From Rhabdophis nuchalis (taxonomy: Eukaryota > Chordata > Lepidosauria > Squamata > Natricidae): DNA of 64,000 nucleotides. The stretch spans positions 142,935,962-142,999,961 of the forward strand of contig CM077644.1 in assembly GCA_039707465.1 (NCBI GenBank), written 5' to 3'. A model generated the notes under the pieces. That model saw only the letters and a program-made list of their open reading frames with translations. It was not told where the DNA came from and did not search any database. Every line of letters starts with the position of its first letter. The stretch's first letter is position 1. This document shows positions 11,692 through 64,000 of the stretch, piece after piece. The translations under genes were made by a program, and so were the position numbers.

Positions 11692-11873
11692 TAACTGGTG
11701 GTTTTTTGTCCCAAATTAAATATTTTTTCATGACAACCTTTCTGCCCAGTTTTGAATACTATTAAATGCTTACTTAAATTTTTGATGATAAGATTGTAGC
11801 CTATTGTTTCAGATAAGGCTGCCAGTGAAAACAAAAGAGAAAGTCACATCCATGAACGTTTCATAACTGTATG

Positions 11874-12170
11874 GTACAGGTAGTCCATGTCTTATGGCAT
11901 CTGGAACCATAATTGCCATTGCTAAGTGATCTAGTCCTAAAAGTGTGATAGCAGCACTGCTCCAACAGTCCTGTTGCCATCATTAAGTGAGAGCCTCATA
12001 AGGCCATGTTTGCTTTGCTTGTGGGAAGCTAATAGGATATGGAATCATGATCATATGATATCACCTCACTGCAATATAATCATAAGTGGGTACTATGTGC
12101 CTGGATTGCAGTCATTACCATGGGAACAATGCAACAGCTAAACCTCCCAAGTTTCAGGAAGTCTTCTGGT
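11874..12170. mobile_element. ACAGGTAGTCC-family MITE, copy b (degraded)
   Basis: Starts TACAGGTAGTCCATGTCTTA. The interior keeps the family pattern (GTTGCCATCATTAAGTGAG). The right end is unclear. Confidence 0.5.
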
Positions 12171-12359
12171 TTAGCAAATTTGAACAGCCATTGAACAAGT
12201 ACCCAATAACTTTTATGTTTAAGGCTACATTGGGCTGTTGCCATGTTTAATCAAATAAAATAGGTCTGGTTTTAGATTTGAGATTTACAAATTTAGATTT
12301 ACAATTTTGAAACCCCATTGCATTTTAGTGGGTTTAAATACTATATGTATGCACTGTGC

Positions 12360-13295
12360 CTAGAGACTGGAAAATGAGCTGCATTGGTTACCTGGTTGCT
12401 TCCTGATCCAACTCAAGATGCTGGTTTTAACCCTTAAAGCCCTTTATGGGATGGAGATGGGTTATCCAAGGGACCAACTCTCTCCCAAGATATCTGCCCG
12501 TCCCATCAGATCAGGTAGAGAGGACATAATGCAGGTCCCATTTCCTGAGGAATTATGCTTAGGGCCTTTTCTGACGTCTTACCCACTCTCCAGAACAATC
12601 CCTGACCCCAAAGTCAGCTTAGCTCTATTAGAAATCTTACCAGGTTCATTTATGAGCTAGTAATAAAAAACACAGGCAGAGGAGAAACTTTGCCTTTGTT
12701 CCTTGAAAGTGTGCGCAAAGGTAAGCCCTTCAGAAATTCCACAAAAATGTACTTAGCAGGTGCTCCATGAGGGAAGGATTTTAGGCATTGCAGAATTACA
12801 GTCTCCTCCTGTTTAACATTTGTTTACTGAAAATGATGATCTCTGGAGAAAGAGGTTTTTTAAAAATCTTATTTGATTGAAGACAACTCAGGTTAAACTC
12901 AGACTGGGAGCAATCTTCACTGGATTAGATTGGCATTTCCTGTTGCCAATCTTTGCCTAGAATCTTGTAAATTGGGATTTTGAAACTTTTGTCCTATTCC
13001 AGACGGAAGAATGTGTCGTGGGGAGGACTTGTTTTCCTTTACACAAGTCCATCATTATTAATGTTCAGGAAGATCCTTGAGATATGGCTTTGCCATCGGT
13101 CCTGGGGGTACCAGGAGAGCAGTGAAATTCTAACAAGGCTTCCATACTGCAGTTAATATTTGCTATGTTTTTTCCTTTTAATAATGACTTTTATATTGTA
13201 ATAATCATTTTTATATATTTATTGTTTTAACTAATTGTGTGCTGCTCAGAGTCACTTTTTGTAAATCAAGCAACCATGAAAATTTGATAAAGATT
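12360..13295 (+). mobile_element. Decayed L2-type LINE 3' end
   Basis: A degenerate reading of the ORF2 C-terminal region is visible at 12418-12560 (LVLTLKALYGMEMGYPRDQL, ISARPIRSGREDIMQVPF). It aligns by eye with FKVLTTIFKALHG...RPIRSHREGLLRVPS of the L2 copy at 41169-43526. The 3' untranslated-like tail runs to about 13295. It is 5' truncated and non-functional. Confidence 0.6.
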
Positions 13296-13581
13296 ATTTA
13301 AAGCTGCTACCAAATTCCTAGAAAAACCCGTGAAGTGCTAAACAAAAACCTGAAATTCTGGATAATCAATGAAGTTGACAGAAAGAGGACAAATATTACT
13401 ATCTTATAACTGGTAAAGGACAATAAATAGTATATCCAATCTGAGGTTAATACCTGGGAAGAGTTTCTAGATTAGAATGTATCATATAGCAAATGGTATG
13501 TGGATATATTTAAAACAATGCATTGTTAATAGTATTAAAAATCCACATGGATTCAATTGCCAGAATAATTTTATTTCACTA

Positions 13582-14394
13582 CTAGCCGTTCCCGGCCACA
13601 CGTTGCTGTGGCCCACTCTGGTTAAATGGCCAACCAATCTGTGTGTAGATCTATACCTGCACACACAAACACGTACACACAACCACCGTATAACCCCCAA
13701 CCTACCTACCTACTGTATTTCTACCTACCTACCTACCTACTGTATTTCTCCTCCCCTCTCTCTCTATCCACCTACCTACCTACTTTATTTCTCCCCCTTT
13801 CTCTCTCTATCCCTCTACCTACCTACCTACCTACCACATTTCTCCCTCTCTATCCCCCTACCTACCTACCTACCTACCTAGCTACCTACCTACTGCATTT
13901 CTCCCTCTCTATCCCTCTACCTACCTACTTACTGTATTCCTCCCTCTCTCTCTCCCTCTACCTACCTACCTACCTACCTACCTATCTACCTACTGTATTT
14001 CTCCCTATCTATCCCTCTACCTACCTACTGTATTCCTATCTCTATCCCTCTACCTACCTACCTACCCACTGCATTTTTCCCTCTCTCTCTCTATCCCTAT
14101 AGCTGCCTACCTACTATTGTATTTCTCCTTGAATCTTATGGACAGAGTATTTTATGTCATAAAGGATGACATAATACCTGTGGCCCACTGCTCTCTCTGT
14201 ATCCATCTACCTACCTTTTTTACATTTCTGTTGTGTGTACCTGACATAGGCGTGACATCTACACAGTCTATATATATATAATTGGTGCCGTATTTGTAAG
14301 GAACGTTGTGTGAAAATTTGGAAGCGATTGATGCAGTACTTTTGGAGATTAGCGGTTTTGAACAAACTCATAGTTATATTTTTATTTATATAGA
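13582..14394 (-). mobile_element. Non-autonomous Helitron with minisatellite, copy 2
   Basis: On the - strand it begins A^TCTATATAAATAAAAATA (14395/14394) and ends in a 3' hairpin GGCCAC..GTGGCC, then GGGAACGGCTAG^T (13582/13581). The region next to the 5' end (about 14285-14394) and the region next to the 3' end (13582-13700) match copies 1 and 3. The interior is the CTAC composite minisatellite (13700-14110). No Rep/helicase coding is seen, so transposition would need proteins from elsewhere. Confidence 0.7.
13700..14110. repeat. Composite CTAC minisatellite inside Helitron copy 2
   Basis: About ten irregular units of (CTAC)n + TGTATTTCTCCC + CTCTATCCCTCTAC. Confidence 0.85.
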
Positions 14395-14479
14395 TTGTCA
14401 GTAATTGATTGTGGGAATGTGGTGGGCAAGTTATATCAAGATTTTAACAAGGCATTGACAAAATATTATTTTCTTTAAG

Positions 14480-14858
14480 AGGAATTTCCTCTTCCCAGAC
14501 TCATCAAGGGTATGCTTTGGGTCCTGTCTATAAAGGAATTCCATCTGATAGGACCCAACAGTGTGGTCCTTCAGTTGTGGCTCCTGCCATCTCGAACATC
14601 ATTACGCCTGAGGTGAGATTGGCCTCATCCCTGCTTGCCTTCTGGAAAGGCCTGAAAAGCTTTATTTATCAAAACATATGGAGCCAGCAAAATAGTTGTG
14701 CAATGTCAAGTGACAGTTCTCTCGCTATCTTGGGGTTTTGTGTTTTTCTGCTTGAGTGTGTTAACAGCTTTTATTGTTTGTATGTATTGTATACCTCCAA
14801 GAATCAATTTTGTAAGATGGGCTGCTATATAAATTTGTTAAATAAATAAAACTTCTGA
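14480..14858 (+). mobile_element. Decayed LINE (CR1/L2 superfamily) 3' end
   Basis: A degenerate reading around 14560-14665 (SVVAPAISNIITPEVRLASS then LLAFWKGLKSF) resembles the conserved C-terminal segment of L2-type ORF2. It is followed by a 3' tail ending in AAATAAATAAAAC. Confidence 0.55.
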
Positions 14859-14859
14859 T

Positions 14860-15535
14860 TAGCAAGCTGAATGGCATAACTTGAAATTTTTCAAAGCTCA
14901 TTAAAATTGAGTGAGTTTTAAGTTGATGCTATAGTGTTTGACCCTAGGCCTGGCGTTCAGTATTTTCATTAATTAATTGAAGAGGTAGATGGAATCCTTA
15001 TCAAATTTGTAAATGACCCCAAACTGTCTGGGATATGAAATTATCTTAATAAAGTTGTAAACAAAACAATAGTTTTGTTTGTTTTTGTTTAGGAAAAGGA
15101 AATTTGAATGAACATAGGTTGGAATCTACCTGGTTAAGTACATCTGAAAAAATTTAGTTGACAATAAAATTAATACAAATCAGCACTGCGGCATTGTTAC
15201 TAAAAAGCTAAGCTGAGCCTGATAGCTGGTGATATCAATAATACATTAATGTAGGTTCCAGGGTAATATTATTTCAGGGTAATATTTATTGCTTTCTACC
15301 AATGTGTTTTTGAACCAACTTTCTCAGCCTAATCTTTGCTGATGAACGACTCTCCAAGTACTAATTAGGTCACATCCAATTAAATAATTAATACAGTTTG
15401 CAATATGGAAGATGCTTTAAAACAAAAAGATACTACAATGAATTTTCAGGAGAAATGGGATGCCTTCAACAGAACTATGTATGCTGCTGAAACTTGAAGA
15501 AAACAAATTCAGATGCCTGAGCTCAAGGCAAAGAT
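14860..15535. other. Intergenic, no recognised feature
   Basis: AT-rich sequence upstream of PPP2CB. I see no gene or clear repeat. Confidence 0.5.
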
Positions 15536-15537
15536 AT

Positions 15538-15908
15538 TATAGGTTGTCCTCATCTTACAACTACAATTGAACCCAAAAATTATGTTGCAAAGTGAGAAAT
15601 GTGTTAAGTGAGTCTTGCCGCATTTTATGACATTTCTTGCCACGTTGTTAAGTGAATTGCTACAGTACAGCTGTTAAATTAGTAACACAGATGTTAAGTG
15701 CATCTTATTGATTTTGCTTGTACAATGTTGCAGGTGATCCTGCAAGTCATAAATGTGAATCAGTTGTCACACATCCAAATGTAAATCGTGTGACCATGTG
15801 GATGCTGCAACCGTCATAAGTGAGGAAAACGGTTTTCACACTTATTTTCAGTGTGCTATAACTTTAGAGAGTCACGAAGAGAACTGGTGTAAGTCGAGGA
15901 CTACCTGA
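15538..15908. mobile_element. ACAGGTAGTCC-family MITE, copy c
   Basis: Left end ATAGGTTGTCCTCATCTTAC and right end GTAAGTCGAGGACTACCTGA form imperfect inverted termini. The interior has repeated TTAAGTGA motifs typical of the family. Confidence 0.75.
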
Positions 15909-16482
15909 ACTTTCACTTTCTATTTCCCCTTTGTTCCTACTGCTCTATCATAGGGCTGTTTATACTTCAGAAAGTGGTTGGCAAAACAGCTCGGGTAGCA
16001 GGGTTGGACCTACCTACTTATTACTCGGATTATTAATGAATTGCGGTGCTACAGCCTGGGCTGCCCCACCCCCAATTTCACCGACGTTTCCTTTTGCCCA
16101 CCAGGGGCGGCGCTCGTTTCGAACGTTCTATCTACAAGAGTTGAATCCTCCGGCTCGAAGAGGGCGCTCTCACCCTTTTGACGTGAGACGTAAAGCGGAA
16201 GTGCGCAATGCCGTGACCGTCGGCGTCCGCCATTACATGGTGCCGGAGAAAGAAAGAGGGAGGCCTAGGTTCTCGCGCGCCCTGTCGAGACGGGCGGTTG
16301 GGCCTCTGCCCGTTGGTCCCTCCCCTTTTCCTTCCTTCGGCGCCACGGCGGCGGCAGCGGCCTTCCCTTCCCTTCCGCCTCCCTCTTGCTGCTTTTGGGC
16401 CTCCCCGAAGCACGCCGCCCTGGCCGCGCCGCCGAGCGCTCTCCTTCCTCGAAACTGAGCTGGCGGCAGGCGGCGGGCCGGC

Positions 16483-25306
<8,824 letters not shown>

Positions 25307-26845
25307 ACATCTCAGCCTGGCCTTCAGCAGTACTAGTATACTTGGCTTTTTTTTAAAGCAACAATTTATTTGATAAGTTGAGGTCTGTCTCAGCATAAAG
25401 CCTCTTTATGGACCAAACTGTGCCAGAATGAGGATGAGCAGTTTTGAGCACAACGTAAGACTGACTTCACACACTAAACCTTTTATCAGTCAATCCAACA
25501 GCCAGTTTGCCTGCTGTAACTGTAGTAACTGGACTGTTCAGAGAGAAGAGGTAACTAATTTCTCCCTTTCTTGCTTATATGTACATTTTAGTTGTAGTGT
25601 TCAACTAGCATGTATTAACATTTTGAAGTTTAATGAAAATGTACAAACTAATGTCCCTCTTAAGCCTATTGCCCTCTATTTTATTGACATAAGTAACTTA
25701 ACTGGAGAAAAGAAATCTCTTGGGAGTATATTGTCATAAGCTTTCTTTCCATTTAAACTAGGTTACTGTTCTGTGTTGATCCCTTTTTTCTGTATATTTG
25801 TCATGAAAGTGCTTGCATCTTATTGATGTATTTGAACAAATAAATCTGCAGATCATTATTCCAAACAGATGGATATGCTGAAATGGAATAATTTATCTGT
25901 TTGTGTTTCTCTTCAGCATGCACGCAAATAATTATCTGCTTCATCGTATAAGATAGATCAGGCGACAGATTATGACTGGAATGTGTTTGGATGACAAACT
26001 TCAATGGAGACCTTAGCATATGGAATTCTTTAAATTAAATTTTCAGGCCTACGAGAAATTCAAAATGACTACCATCTTGCCTCATTTTAACGCAAAATAT
26101 ATTTAAGTTTGATAAATGTAATCCAAGAAGATAAAGACTTCAGATTTAAACTAATGAATTTAAAACAGTGCAGCTGAAATCTCAAGTTAAAATCTGTTTT
26201 AAACGAAGGGCAAAATGATGCTATAAACTTACTAAAGTAAAAAACTGAATGTAAAATACAAACAGCCTAATTCTCTTAACAGGACACAAGTGTTGCAAGA
26301 CTTCCTGCATCCCATCCCATTTAATTTAGCATTTGTGAAAATGCAATGGGACAAATTCCTAGAATGATGTTCATTAGTCCCATTACATCATACAGAATGT
26401 ATGTGGAGTATATTTTAGAATTAGTATTTTGAGCTGCAAATATTTTGTGAAAGTGAATAAATATTTTATTGACTGTTGATTCAGAAATGCATTAGGAATA
26501 TATAGCTGTATATTTTTTAACATATGATAAGAATATGGCAAAGAAGTAAGCATATACACATAATCTTTATAATTATATATAAATCGTCTATAGGTAGGCG
26601 GCAGTGGAACAAAAGTTGCCCATGTCCATAGCATCCCTTAAAAGCTATACATGTCCCCTAGGCTGTGCTAAATAAGTGATAGCAATCCGCCCTACTGCCT
26701 CCTGGGCCTCACAGCAATAACAAACAGAAGAGTATAGGATGCAGCTGTCTCCCCAATCCATATTTTTCAATTCTCATAAGTGAGAAATGAATATTGCTTA
26801 ATAAGGTTATGGCTGAATGGGAACTCTTACTGGTATGCTTTAAAC

Positions 26846-27330
26846 CAGGGGTCCCCAACCTTTTTGGCACCAGGGACCGGTTTCATGTAAAAAAAATTCC
26901 GTGGACCAGTGGGAGCCTCCAGCGGGTGAGTCAAGTCATGTGGGCCGCATGCACGTTCGGCGGTCATGTGAAACCCGAGGCGGGAACCCGCGTCTCGTGG
27001 GAACGCGACCCGGGGAGGGCGCCTTGCGTGCAACCGGGTGGGAAAGCTGCCAGGAATCCCGGGCAAAGGATTCTCGGCTGGGGCAGGGAAGGAGGGCCTG
27101 GCAGCCCCTTCCCCCTGCGCAGGGTCGGGTGGTGCCCCGAGGCCCCCCCCAATGCAGGCCGTTGCCCCCGTCCTGCCCCCTGGGGAGCACCCCGGCCAGC
27201 CGCCAGGATAGTGGAGCATTTGCTACACTTTCCTAAGAGTTGTGCTACTCTCTCCGCCGCTCACTCTGGCCCGGTTACTATCAAGCCACGACCCAGCACC
27301 GGTCTGCGGCACAGGGGTTGAGGACCCCTG
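26846..27330. mobile_element. Non-autonomous hAT element (CAGGGGTCCCCAACC family), copy 1
   Basis: Termini CAGGGGTCCCCAACC and GGTTGAGGACCCCTG. The flanking 8 bp, CTTTAAAC (26838-26845) and CTTTACAC (27331-27338), differ by one base. The GC-rich interior (about 26930-27200) has no transposase. It lies between the convergent 3' ends of PPP2CB and GSR. Confidence 0.8.
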
Positions 27331-27784
27331 CTTTACACAATGTGATATTGCTTGGTATAATTTATTTATTGTGATGAAAAGCTTGTTCCCTAATTTTAGT
27401 TGCAAATATCTGTACATTGGTAATTACTGTTGAAAACCAATCAAATGAACAACTGTAGGAAGGTACACAAAATAGCCTACGTATTGGGTTTTAATTTTAT
27501 AGGGGGATAGCATAAATTAAACAAAATGTTTGCTGTTTTCCAGAATATGGATTAGTAAATAGTAGCGTTCTTACTAAACTCTTGAGGGCTAACTTCTACA
27601 TGGGTTACATTTCCCAATAGGCAGGAAATGGCATCTTTCGCAATCCAAGGCTCAATAAACCAAAATACTAATTATTATAGTATTAATGGTTGCACTATTT
27701 CCTCCATTTCTTCCTCTATAGTCCAAAATGGGGTTTTTTTCTGCTCTACTCTTAAATTTCATTTCCTCTTTAGGCTTATATCAA

Positions 27785-27868
27785 TGTTTCTCAACCTTGT
27801 CAACTTGATGCTGGCTGGGGAATTCTGGGAGTTGAAGTCCAGATATCTATGGTTGAGAAACACTGGCT
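27785..27868. mobile_element. Very short hAT-type MITE
   Basis: Inverted ends AATGTTTCTCAACCTTG and GGTTGAGAAACACTGG. The core GGGGAATTCTGGGAGTTGAA is shared with the palindrome at 24314-24444. Confidence 0.65.
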
Positions 27869-28286
27869 TACATGGTAATTTGTTCGTCATTTTAGCACAT
27901 TTTATTATTGCAGTCTCAACAGAAGGTATTATCTTACTACTTTTGTCTCTGCTCAGAGGCTAACTAGGGTTAGGGTTGGCCAGGATAGGAGACTACTAGG
28001 AAAAACTAAGGCTACACTGGGAACCTGGAAACACAATGCCAGAAAGCAATGACAGATCACTTCTATATAGATGCCAAAGTCACTATGAATATGTCCAAAA
28101 GGTCACGAGGAATCAAGCTAAAAAAGGAGACTTTAAAATCCAAAATTATTGTTTTCAAGTAATATAAATTACATTCATGTGTATACATTTGTAACAGCAG
28201 AATGAAGGCTTTTCTTGAATTGCACAATTTTGTGTAAAAAAAAAAAGTACTTAATTCACCATGGGGAAAGCCAAGTTATGTACAGA

Positions 28287-61812
<33,526 letters not shown>

Positions 61813-62384
61813 CTGTTATGAAAGAGGATATCCAGAGTTTAATATAATTAATATAAAAATGAATGAGAAAATTCAATTAATTATTCTTATATACAGCATA
61901 AATCAATATTTTATTTATTTATTCATTAATTCATTTATATTTCTACATTGCTCATCTCATCAAAATGACTCTGCAGCAAGAGAGAACAAAACTTGAAATT
62001 CCTACTCTAAGACATGGGACTGGAGAAGATCAGGACACATAGCTCATCATTGTCATGATACATGTAATCCAGCAGATACACTACATACTGTGTTGAAGAA
62101 GCAAGTGCTTTGTTTCATAATCATTGGCAGATGGCAAAAGAGTCATATTTTTCAATGCCATGTGTGGCTAATGCACTATGTTCAGTTGTGCCTAATGGAA
62201 CACACATGGGCCTGGCCAACCAATTTATCAGTTCCCCTGCATTTCGGAGAAAGAGGAGAATGGAATATGCGATACTTTCTTTTAAGTTCTATCCAATAAA
62301 AGGAACTTGAAAGTTCAACTTCTTTCAAGAAATACCATCAAGATCAGAATACCATCTATTCTGACCAATGTAAATCTTGACTAT

Positions 62385-62880
62385 AGAACATAGAAAATAA
62401 AATAATAGGGCTGGAAGAGACCTCAGAGGTGTACTCGTCCAATTGTTGTTCAAGGCAGAAGATTCTATATCAGTGATGGTGAACCTTTTTGGCACCGAGG
62501 GCCCAAACTGGAAAGCATGTGCACGTGCTGGAGCACCAGAAAACCGAAAACCACTGGCCAGTGTGTGCATGTCTGTTTTTGGCCTTTTGGGGGCCGTTTT
62601 CAGATCATTTGGAGGGACATTTTTGAGGACATTTTCAGGCCATCTTCAGGCCAAAACAGCCTGAAAATGCCTCGAAAAACAGCCTGAAAATGGCCTGAAA
62701 AAGAGACTGGATTTTGGCTGTTTTCAAGCTGTTTTCTGGTACACCAGCCAGAAACCAGAAGAGCAGCTGGTGATGGCCCACGTGCCCACAGAGAGGGCTC
62801 TGTGTGCCACCTCTGGCACGCGTGCCATAGATTCACCATCACAGTTCTATATCATCCCAGTCAAGTGGTTGTCCAGTCAC
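62385..62880 (-). mobile_element. CR1 3' fragment split by hAT MITE
   Basis: Reads GGGCTGGAAGAGACCTCAGA on the left and CAAGTGGTTGTCCAGTCACT on the right of the MITE at 62471-62844, in the order of a reversed CR1 3' end. Confidence 0.6.
62471..62844. mobile_element. hAT-type MITE (CAGTGATGG family), copy 4
   Basis: Ends CAGTGATGGTGAACCTTTTT and CATAGATTCACCATCACAG. Perfect 8-bp TTCTATAT flanks both sides (62463-62470 and 62845-62852). Confidence 0.88.
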
Positions 62881-63488
62881 TTCGACGGCATCGTTGGGGT
62901 GGTTTGGGGTAGATATATACAGCTGTGTATCATCAACGTAGTGGTGGTACTCTACCCCAAAACCACGGATGATCTCACCCAGCGGCTTCATATATGTGTT
63001 GAACAGGAGTGGCGAGAGGACCAACCCCTGAGGCACCCCACAAGTGAGTAGTCTCGAGGTCGACCTCTGCCGTCCTGCCAACACAAATTGCGATCGGCCG
63101 GAGAGGTAGGAGGAGAACCACCGTAAAACGGTGCCCCTCACCCCCAACCCCTCTAGCCGATGCAATAGGATACCATGGTCGATGGTATCAAAAGCCGCCG
63201 AGAGGTCTAACAGGACCAGGATGGAGGAACAACTCCCATCTCTGGCCCTCCAGAGATCATCCACCAACGCGACCAATGCCGTCTCGGTGCTGTGTCCTGG
63301 CCGGAAGCCGGACTGACGCGGGTCCAGATAATCAATTTCCTCCAGGTGGCGAGGAAACTGTTGCGCCACCACACTCTCTACAACCTTCGCCAAAAAGTGA
63401 AGGTTGGAGACCGGACGATAATTTACTAACAATGCTGGGTCCAGGGAAGGCTTCTTGAGGAGGGGCCTCACCATCGCCTCTTTATGGT
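62881..63488 (-). mobile_element. Internal L2 LINE fragment (reverse transcriptase)
   Basis: Encodes on the - strand RT blocks LLVNYRPVSNLHFLAKVVES, QSGFRPGHSTETALVALVDD and GVPQGLVLSPLLFNTYMKPL. It has YVDDTQLYIS in place of the catalytic YADD seen in the copy at 41169-43526. Truncated at both ends and flanked by CR1 pieces. Confidence 0.85.
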
Positions 63489-63489
63489 A

Positions 63490-64000
63490 CAAACAACAGA
63501 ATAACAGAGTTGGAAGGGATCTTTGAGATCTTCTAGTCCTACCCCCTGCTCAAGCAGCAGACCCTGGCCTATACCAGACAAATGGCTGCCCAGTCACTTT
63601 GTAAAAGCCTCCAGTGATGGAGCAACCACAACTTCTGAAGACAAGGTCTTTCACTGGTCACTTGTTCTCACTGTTAGGAAATTTCTCCTCAATTCTAGAT
63701 TGCTTCTCTCCTTATTTAGTTTGTTTCTTTTCTTCCCTTCTGCCTTTTGCTTTGGAAAGTAGATTGACCTCCTCTTCTTTGTGGCAGCCCCTCATTTATT
63801 GGAACACTACTATCATGTCACCCCTAGTCCTTCTTTTCACTAGATTAGACAAACCCAATTCTTTCAACTGTTCTTCATATGTTTTAGTCTCCAGTCCCCT
63901 AATCATCTTTGTTGATCTTTTCTGCACTTTCCAGAGTCTCAACATCTTTTTTGATAATGTGGTGATCAAAACTGGATGCAATATTGAAAAGTGTGGCTTT
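63490..64000 (-). mobile_element. CR1 LINE 3' region, continuing past window edge
   Basis: Starts with the reversed CR1 end ACAGAATAACAGAGTTGGAA. On the - strand it encodes the ORF2 C-terminus: KVQKRSTKMIRGLETKTYEE and LKELGLSNLVKRRTRGDMIV. Cut by the window end. Confidence 0.8.

Noticed and set aside
15931..16458. Long open frames on both strands over the PPP2CB promoter
   Set aside because: GC-rich island composition lowers stop frequency; they overlap on several frames and show no recognisable domain.
26794..27321. Long open frames at 26794-27321 and 51699-52295
   Set aside because: Both lie in the GC-rich interior of hAT-type non-autonomous elements; no transposase motifs, and frames occur on both strands.
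25307..28286. Search for UBXN8 exons between PPP2CB and GSR
   Set aside because: No UBX-domain-like coding exon is seen in the 3-kb interval, only 3' UTR-like sequence and a hAT element.

Overview
The window is vertebrate nuclear DNA, most likely from a squamate reptile and probably a snake. Host genes have short GT-AG exons, and most other sequence is transposable elements: CR1 and L2 LINEs with squamate-type ends, L1, several tRNA-derived SINEs, many hAT-type and other terminal-inverted-repeat elements, and abundant GATA/CTAC/GAAA microsatellites. Species cannot be read from the sequence.

Three host genes are present. The 3' part of TEX15 runs on the + strand (1-9506, three coding exons, the first cut by the window edge). 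PPP2CB is complete on the + strand (seven coding exons, 16483-25306, 309 codons, behind a CpG-rich promoter). GSR, encoding glutathione reductase, lies on the - strand (eleven coding exons, 61812 down to 28287). The GSR N-terminal exons, with the first FAD-binding motif and the redox-active disulfide, lie beyond the right edge. All exon phases in the three genes join without a break, so the host genes look intact. They are neighbours by conserved synteny and do not form a pathway: TEX15 acts in germline piRNA silencing, PPP2CB is a PP2A catalytic subunit, and GSR recycles glutathione. PPP2CB and GSR are tail to tail here, whereas in human (from memory) both lie on the same strand with UBXN8 between them. 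This suggests a local inversion.

The TEX15 introns and the 9.5-16.4 kb gap hold Helitrons, SINEs, a possible solo LTR and decayed LINE tails. PPP2CB introns hold MITEs and a GATA array. GSR introns hold a full-length L1 with a perfect 16-bp target-site duplication and one frameshift in ORF2 (34728-40575), a nearly full-length L2 (40972-44060), a Helitron carrying a 405-bp tandem array (44977-47443), a SINE split by a hAT MITE (47948-48702), and a deep nested cluster (49676-60165).

The nested cluster is the most unusual part. An L1-like element with a 17-bp duplication contains a hAT element with a perfect 8-bp duplication. That hAT contains a GA-rich microsatellite, which is interrupted by a 6.1-kb LTR retroelement. 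The two 691-bp LTRs of this retroelement read as identical, and it keeps a tRNA-Lys-type primer site, a polypurine tract and a paired stem-loop array, yet it shows no gag or pol reading frame. It is best explained as a recently inserted, non-autonomous endogenous retroelement mobilised in trans. This and the Helitron-associated composite minisatellite are the best candidates for something not yet described.
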